20,000 bases of DNA from Chondrilla cf. caribensis (taxonomy: Eukaryota > Porifera > Demospongiae > Chondrillida > Chondrillidae), in the NCBI GenBank assembly GCA_964020155.1, contig OZ026561.1:2589547-2609546 (forward strand), read 5' to 3'. Position 1 is the first letter of the stretch. The number at the start of each line of letters is the position of its first letter. Below are positions 17,701 through 20,000 of the stretch, piece by piece. The notes under the pieces are model-generated. The model saw only the letters and a program-made list of their open reading frames with translations, searched no databases and was not told the DNA's origin. A program made the translations under genes and the position numbers.

Positions 17701-19366
17701 TCTTGAATGCAGATTCGCCTTGAATGACGTCATGAATATCCATTGGTCAGTATTCTATGACATCCTCAGCATACGGATCCACTGCCAAAAAAGTAGTCTA
17801 GCTACGTAACTAGACCGTCCCTAAGAGGCGCTGAGGTGCGGAAAAGGGAAGGGACCGTCTAGCACAAGTAGCGAAGGGAGTGCGTGAGTGCGTGACCATC
17901 AACCAATGAAATGCTACTGCCAAGAATCTTGGCAATGATATTCATTGATTCAGTTTAGTTAATTGTTAAGTGTTATGGAGGATGATACTATGTATTCCTC
18001 ATCAGTAGCTGGGAATATTCACCCATCAGGCAGTCAGATAAACACAATTAGCTAGTATTTTGCAAGGACATGATACGATCGCATGTCTCCAGACCATTCA
18101 GGGCAAGTCGCCGATCAAGAATTGCAAACGAAGGAATGAGAACCAACATATTCAGTCCTAGTTGTATCTTCACTTTATTTCTGATAAACGAACAGGTGTA
18201 ATGCTTTTGCAAACGTGGTTTGTCTGCTGTGCGTTCACAGAGTGGTTAGAGACATCGATGCTCATGATGAATAATACAAATTGAGAGTACCTATAATATT
18301 CTGACAAAGAGTCTTTGGATAATTGACAAAACAACACTAGATCTATTTTTTTCTTGCTTCCCGCTGTCCTCCCACAGATAATATAACCTAACTATAGTTA
18401 GAGTATAGACTATGGTTAGAATATCTATGGTCCTCCTAACACGTACGGGGTGTACGGCGAGCCATAGAGACTCTCTATGTGCTATTTGTTAATTGGCAGG
18501 TGTGAATTAATCACTACTTTGGCTATACCGTCCCTTCCCTTTTCCGGCCTTCAGTGCCTCTTAGGGATGGTCTAGCTAGCTAGAACGGAAGTGAGCCTGT
18601 TTTCCATTATAACGTTGCGTGGAAGGACTCGAACAAAGACCTGTAGCACATAAATAGTCACTCCTATGATCTAAATGATAGCGTCATCGTCTGCAGTGTG
18701 GAATGGAACCAATACTAAAACACACATTTGACAAAAAAATTGCTAAGGGCCCTTTTTGTTTGCACATACACATATTATAGAAGCATAAAAGAATTGTAAA
18801 GACATCATGATGTGATGGATGTCAGGCATACATTTTGGGATAGAGCCCATAATTGGACACCAGAAATCTATATGGCTGGTACAATTATGTGAGGAGTATG
18901 ATCTTTAAATTACTATCACTAAGAGATCGATGTCACAGTTTATATTGTCTAGAAAATTTTCAGTCATATTCCTTAAGAACTTTTTCTGGGAGTCCAGATT
19001 TCCTGTGCCAAAAGAAGTGTAGGTGGGCAGATTGCTTTCCTACTTCCTTCAGCAGAAGAGATGTGTTTTTAATGTAGATCTTAGATGAAGTCTTTGTTAG
19101 TCAGACTTCCTCCCCTCAATTTTTCGGACAAAAGATACTCTCCCTCTGTACAAATACAGATCAGAAAAAGACTACACTGTGTATATAAAATACACGCCCT
19201 TACCACTGATAACTTGTATTTCCTTCAAAATCTTTAGGTCTTGTAACTGAACTAGTGGTTCTCCAGAAACATCATCATAAGCTAAATGAATATATCTTCC
19301 AAGATATAAACCAAGTATAAAAATTAGTAAGAAGACCAAAGTAACTCTCTTGATATTCCTAATCAT
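14621..19366 (-). CDS. Carbohydrate sulfotransferase (CHST8-14-like), 7 exons
   Basis: The product is predicted to move sulfate from PAPS to a glycan in the Golgi lumen. I joined exons 19366-19204, 17296-17015, 16952-16788, 16491-16262, 16051-15970, 15262-14941 and 14732-14621. All introns are GT-AG, all phases match, and the total of 1356 nt gives 451 residues plus stop. Parts in order: a membrane anchor (about 8-28); a Ser/Thr/Pro/Gly repeat stem (about 55-105); the 5'-phosphosulfate loop YCYVPKVGCT (198-207), split by intron 3; the 3'-phosphate motif RDPIVRILSAY (267-277); the conserved DEHFAP, LCNPC and YYGNFQTL stretch in exon 6; and a C-terminal FERVGGD region. These fit the Sulfotransfer_2 family. 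The acceptor sugar (chondroitin, dermatan, GalNAc or other) cannot be read. Exons 5 and 7 and the exon 2 donor are the least certain parts. Confidence 0.88.
14941..15262 (-). CDS. Sulfotransferase exon 6
   Basis: It encodes the family-typical DEHFAP...LCNPCQ...FDYYGNFQTLTEDIH block and a helical end (STEDRLSLRRSLEDKTGYNF). The acceptor is CATCAG before TACAAAAC and the donor is GAAAG before GTATGC (phase 2). Confidence 0.88.
15681..15926. repeat. Minisatellite in sulfotransferase intron 5
   Basis: About nine degenerate units of roughly 25-35 bases share the core ACAACAACA..GTGAACCTCC. The units vary in length and sequence, so this is an old or fast-decaying array. ORFs through it are artefacts. 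Confidence 0.85.
15970..16051 (-). CDS. Sulfotransferase exon 5 (small)
   Basis: This 82-nt exon runs from acceptor CTTCTGAACAG to donor AAAG before GTACAT. The frame gives YGHSTRYYERYNWSRTF, which resembles the family's YG-x-I-x-x-x-YR region before the S/TF segment. A second frame is also open, but only this one satisfies the phases of both neighbours. Confidence 0.65.
16132..16220. repeat. Short minisatellite in sulfotransferase intron 4
   Basis: About five degenerate units of 16-18 bases with the core CACTGTACACAGAT. Confidence 0.75.
16262..16491 (-). CDS. Sulfotransferase exon 4 (PAPS-binding motifs)
   Basis: A clear acceptor (TTTTCCTTCAATCCATGCAG) precedes TTGGTTGT, which completes KVGCT of the phosphosulfate loop. 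The exon ends just after RDPIVRILSAYIDK with donor AAG/GTTAGT. The start is phase 1 and the end phase 0. Confidence 0.93.
16788..16952 (-). CDS. Sulfotransferase exon 3
   Basis: The acceptor is CCCCACACACAG before TGCTTGTT and the donor a near-perfect AAAG/GTATGT. It encodes the helical lead-in (NVIKEFCARHPQL) and ends in KLIYCYVPK, the first half of the phosphosulfate loop. Confidence 0.92.
17015..17296 (-). CDS. Sulfotransferase exon 2 (repetitive luminal stem)
   Basis: The acceptor is TCTCCTTTTGCACACAG. The N-terminal half has imperfect GRSDTSP heptads, which fit an extended, possibly O-glycosylated stem. The donor TTG/GTGTAT at 17015 is chosen because it keeps phase with exon 3; the stronger-looking GAG/GTTGGT four bases earlier would break the frame. 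Confidence 0.82.
17164..17298. repeat. 21-bp coding tandem repeat in the stem exon
   Basis: About six units with the + strand core GATCTCCCTGGAGATGTGTCT, equal to seven codons each, so gain or loss of units keeps the frame. Confidence 0.85.
17725..17732. promoter_or_regulatory. TGACGTCA palindrome
   Basis: A CREB/ATF-type site inside the candidate transposon. Read on the - strand it lies in ATTCATGACGTCA, the same 13-mer that occurs at 941-953. Confidence 0.3.
17798..18583. mobile_element. Nested inverted-repeat element (inner, ~62-66-bp arms)
   Basis: The arms at 17798-17863 and 18522-18583 are inverted copies with only scattered differences. The shared parts include CCCTAAGAGGC and GGAAAAGGGAAGGGAC. 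Each arm can itself fold, since TAGACCGTCCCT and AGGGACCGTCTA are near reverse complements. The interior of about 660 bases has no gene. It sits inside the outer inverted repeats and may be a separate later insertion or the subterminal part of one foldback transposon. Confidence 0.72.
19204..19366 (-). CDS. Sulfotransferase exon 1 (membrane anchor)
   Basis: ATG at 19366. Residues 1-7 are basic, followed by a hydrophobic run of about 20 residues (VTLVFLLIFILGLYLG), a type II signal anchor. The donor AGTG/GTAAGG is strong, and its phase 1 end joins exon 2 cleanly. Confidence 0.85.
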
Positions 19367-19420
19367 TAATCTCTTTCCTTCACTTTGCTGCCCTAATCAT
19401 TAATCTCTTTTCTTCACTTC
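19358..19420. repeat. 34-bp tandem duplication over the start codon
   Basis: CCTAATCATTAATCTCTTT occurs at 19358 and again at 19392, with one mismatch in the longer 29-base match. The duplication creates a second ATGATTAGG upstream of the real start on the - strand, at 19400. Confidence 0.85.
19380..19400 (-). promoter_or_regulatory. Upstream ORF before the sulfotransferase start
   Basis: The duplicated ATG opens a six-codon frame (MIRAAK) that stops 13 bases before the main ATG and is out of frame with it. If it lies in the transcript it could lower translation. The transcript start is unknown. Confidence 0.4.
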
Positions 19421-20000
19421 TTGCCTTGGTGCCTGGATGACCTGACAGGAATGAAGCTTGAGAAAATAACAGGAAACCCTCACAATGCACATGTAATGCA
19501 ATACGACAATAGATGAAATTCCGTACATTATTGTCAAGGAGGATTTAACGATCCGACACTAACACAGCCAAAACGGATGACAAATACAGTGTAACATGGA
19601 TCCCGCGACACAATCAGAATACAGGTTATGCGCAGCTTCCCGTATTACTCGGGAAATAATGGATTCGGTGAAATTGTAGCTAACGGGTTGTTTTCAACAG
19701 TCTCGTTATATACAGACGTTCCTCCCAGTGAATTAAACTCTATATGTATATCATTATTTACTTATATTATCGATAACATGGGAAATGTTGGCCAGCGACA
19801 GGTGGTGTGGGAGAAGGAGACGCTGTTCAGGGTGAGAAATTCAGGTGTCCTCAGAAAATCGAAGTAACCTAAACTGTTTATATACACTCCTATTTTGCTA
19901 GTCTAGCTAGCTAGCCCGTCCCCGCACACACCCCATGGCCATGGGCAGAGAGTGTGGAAGACAGATGACCACACTTGCATGATGCAAGTGTACACATATT
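19421..20000. other. Region upstream of the sulfotransferase; weak + strand ORF and hairpin
   Basis: It probably contains the sulfotransferase promoter. A 79-codon + strand ORF (19628-19867) is crossed by a donor-like TTCAGG/GTGAGA near 19831-19832, so it could be the first exon of a divergent gene. No family is recognised. At the window edge, ACACTTGCA (19971-19979) and TGCAAGTGT (19983-19991) form a 9-bp hairpin with a 3-base loop. Confidence 0.3.

Larger units (their letters stand above)
17467..18765. mobile_element. Candidate non-autonomous DNA transposon (outer inverted repeats)
   Basis: The left arm starts GTACAAGCAAAAAGGGCCCTT (17467-17487); the reverse complement of the right arm, ending at 18765, starts GTGCAAACAAAAAGGGCCCTT. 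The similarity continues weakly for about 20 more bases. The enclosed 1.3 kb has no transposase ORF. It lies wholly inside intron 1 of the sulfotransferase. No target-site duplication is clear, so the exact ends and superfamily are open. Confidence 0.65.

Noticed and set aside
19895..19931. Possible third copy of the inner inverted-repeat arm
   Set aside because: Only the CTAGCTAGCTAG stretch and a few following bases match; too short to support.

Overview
The window looks like AT-rich nuclear DNA of an invertebrate animal, possibly an early-branching one such as a sponge or cnidarian. This is inferred from intron-containing genes with short GT-AG introns, two metazoan-type Golgi glycan enzymes, two different non-LTR retrotransposons and many micro- and minisatellites. 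The species cannot be named from this sequence.

Layout. 1-1326: no gene recognised; a CpG-richer, promoter-like stretch lies at about 840-1260. 1327-5149: a non-LTR retrotransposon (LINE) with an apurinic-type endonuclease, on the + strand. ORF1 is intact, the ORF1 stop and ORF2 start overlap as TAATG, and ORF2 is broken by an internal deletion that removed the first half of the reverse transcriptase. The element ends in an (AAT)n tail. 5170-5440: interleaved direct repeats and a 21-bp palindrome. 7125-7361: a possible first exon on the - strand carrying a foldback. 7705-8871: a complete GT10 fucosyltransferase gene on the + strand, coding in one exon and directly preceded by a splice acceptor. 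9217-12161: a second retrotransposon of the restriction-like-endonuclease (R2-like) class, with a (TAA)n tract on each side. 12905-13237: an unidentified ORF on the - strand.

14621-19366 (- strand): a carbohydrate sulfotransferase gene that I assembled from seven exons. All splice phases agree and the model gives 451 residues, with a membrane anchor, a repetitive Ser/Thr/Pro/Gly stem, both PAPS-binding motifs and a conserved C-terminal part. Its first intron (17297-19203) contains a nested pair of inverted repeats that looks like a non-autonomous DNA transposon with a second one inside. Introns 4 and 5 contain minisatellites, and a 34-bp tandem duplication repeats the start-codon region.

The two host genes encode type II Golgi enzymes, one adding fucose and one adding sulfate to glycans. 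They lie about 5.7 kb apart, converging tail to tail, with the R2-like element between them. Functional linkage is inference only. The observations most worth checking are the (TAA)n-flanked R2-like element, the TAATG coupling in the LINE, and the nested inverted repeats in sulfotransferase intron 1.
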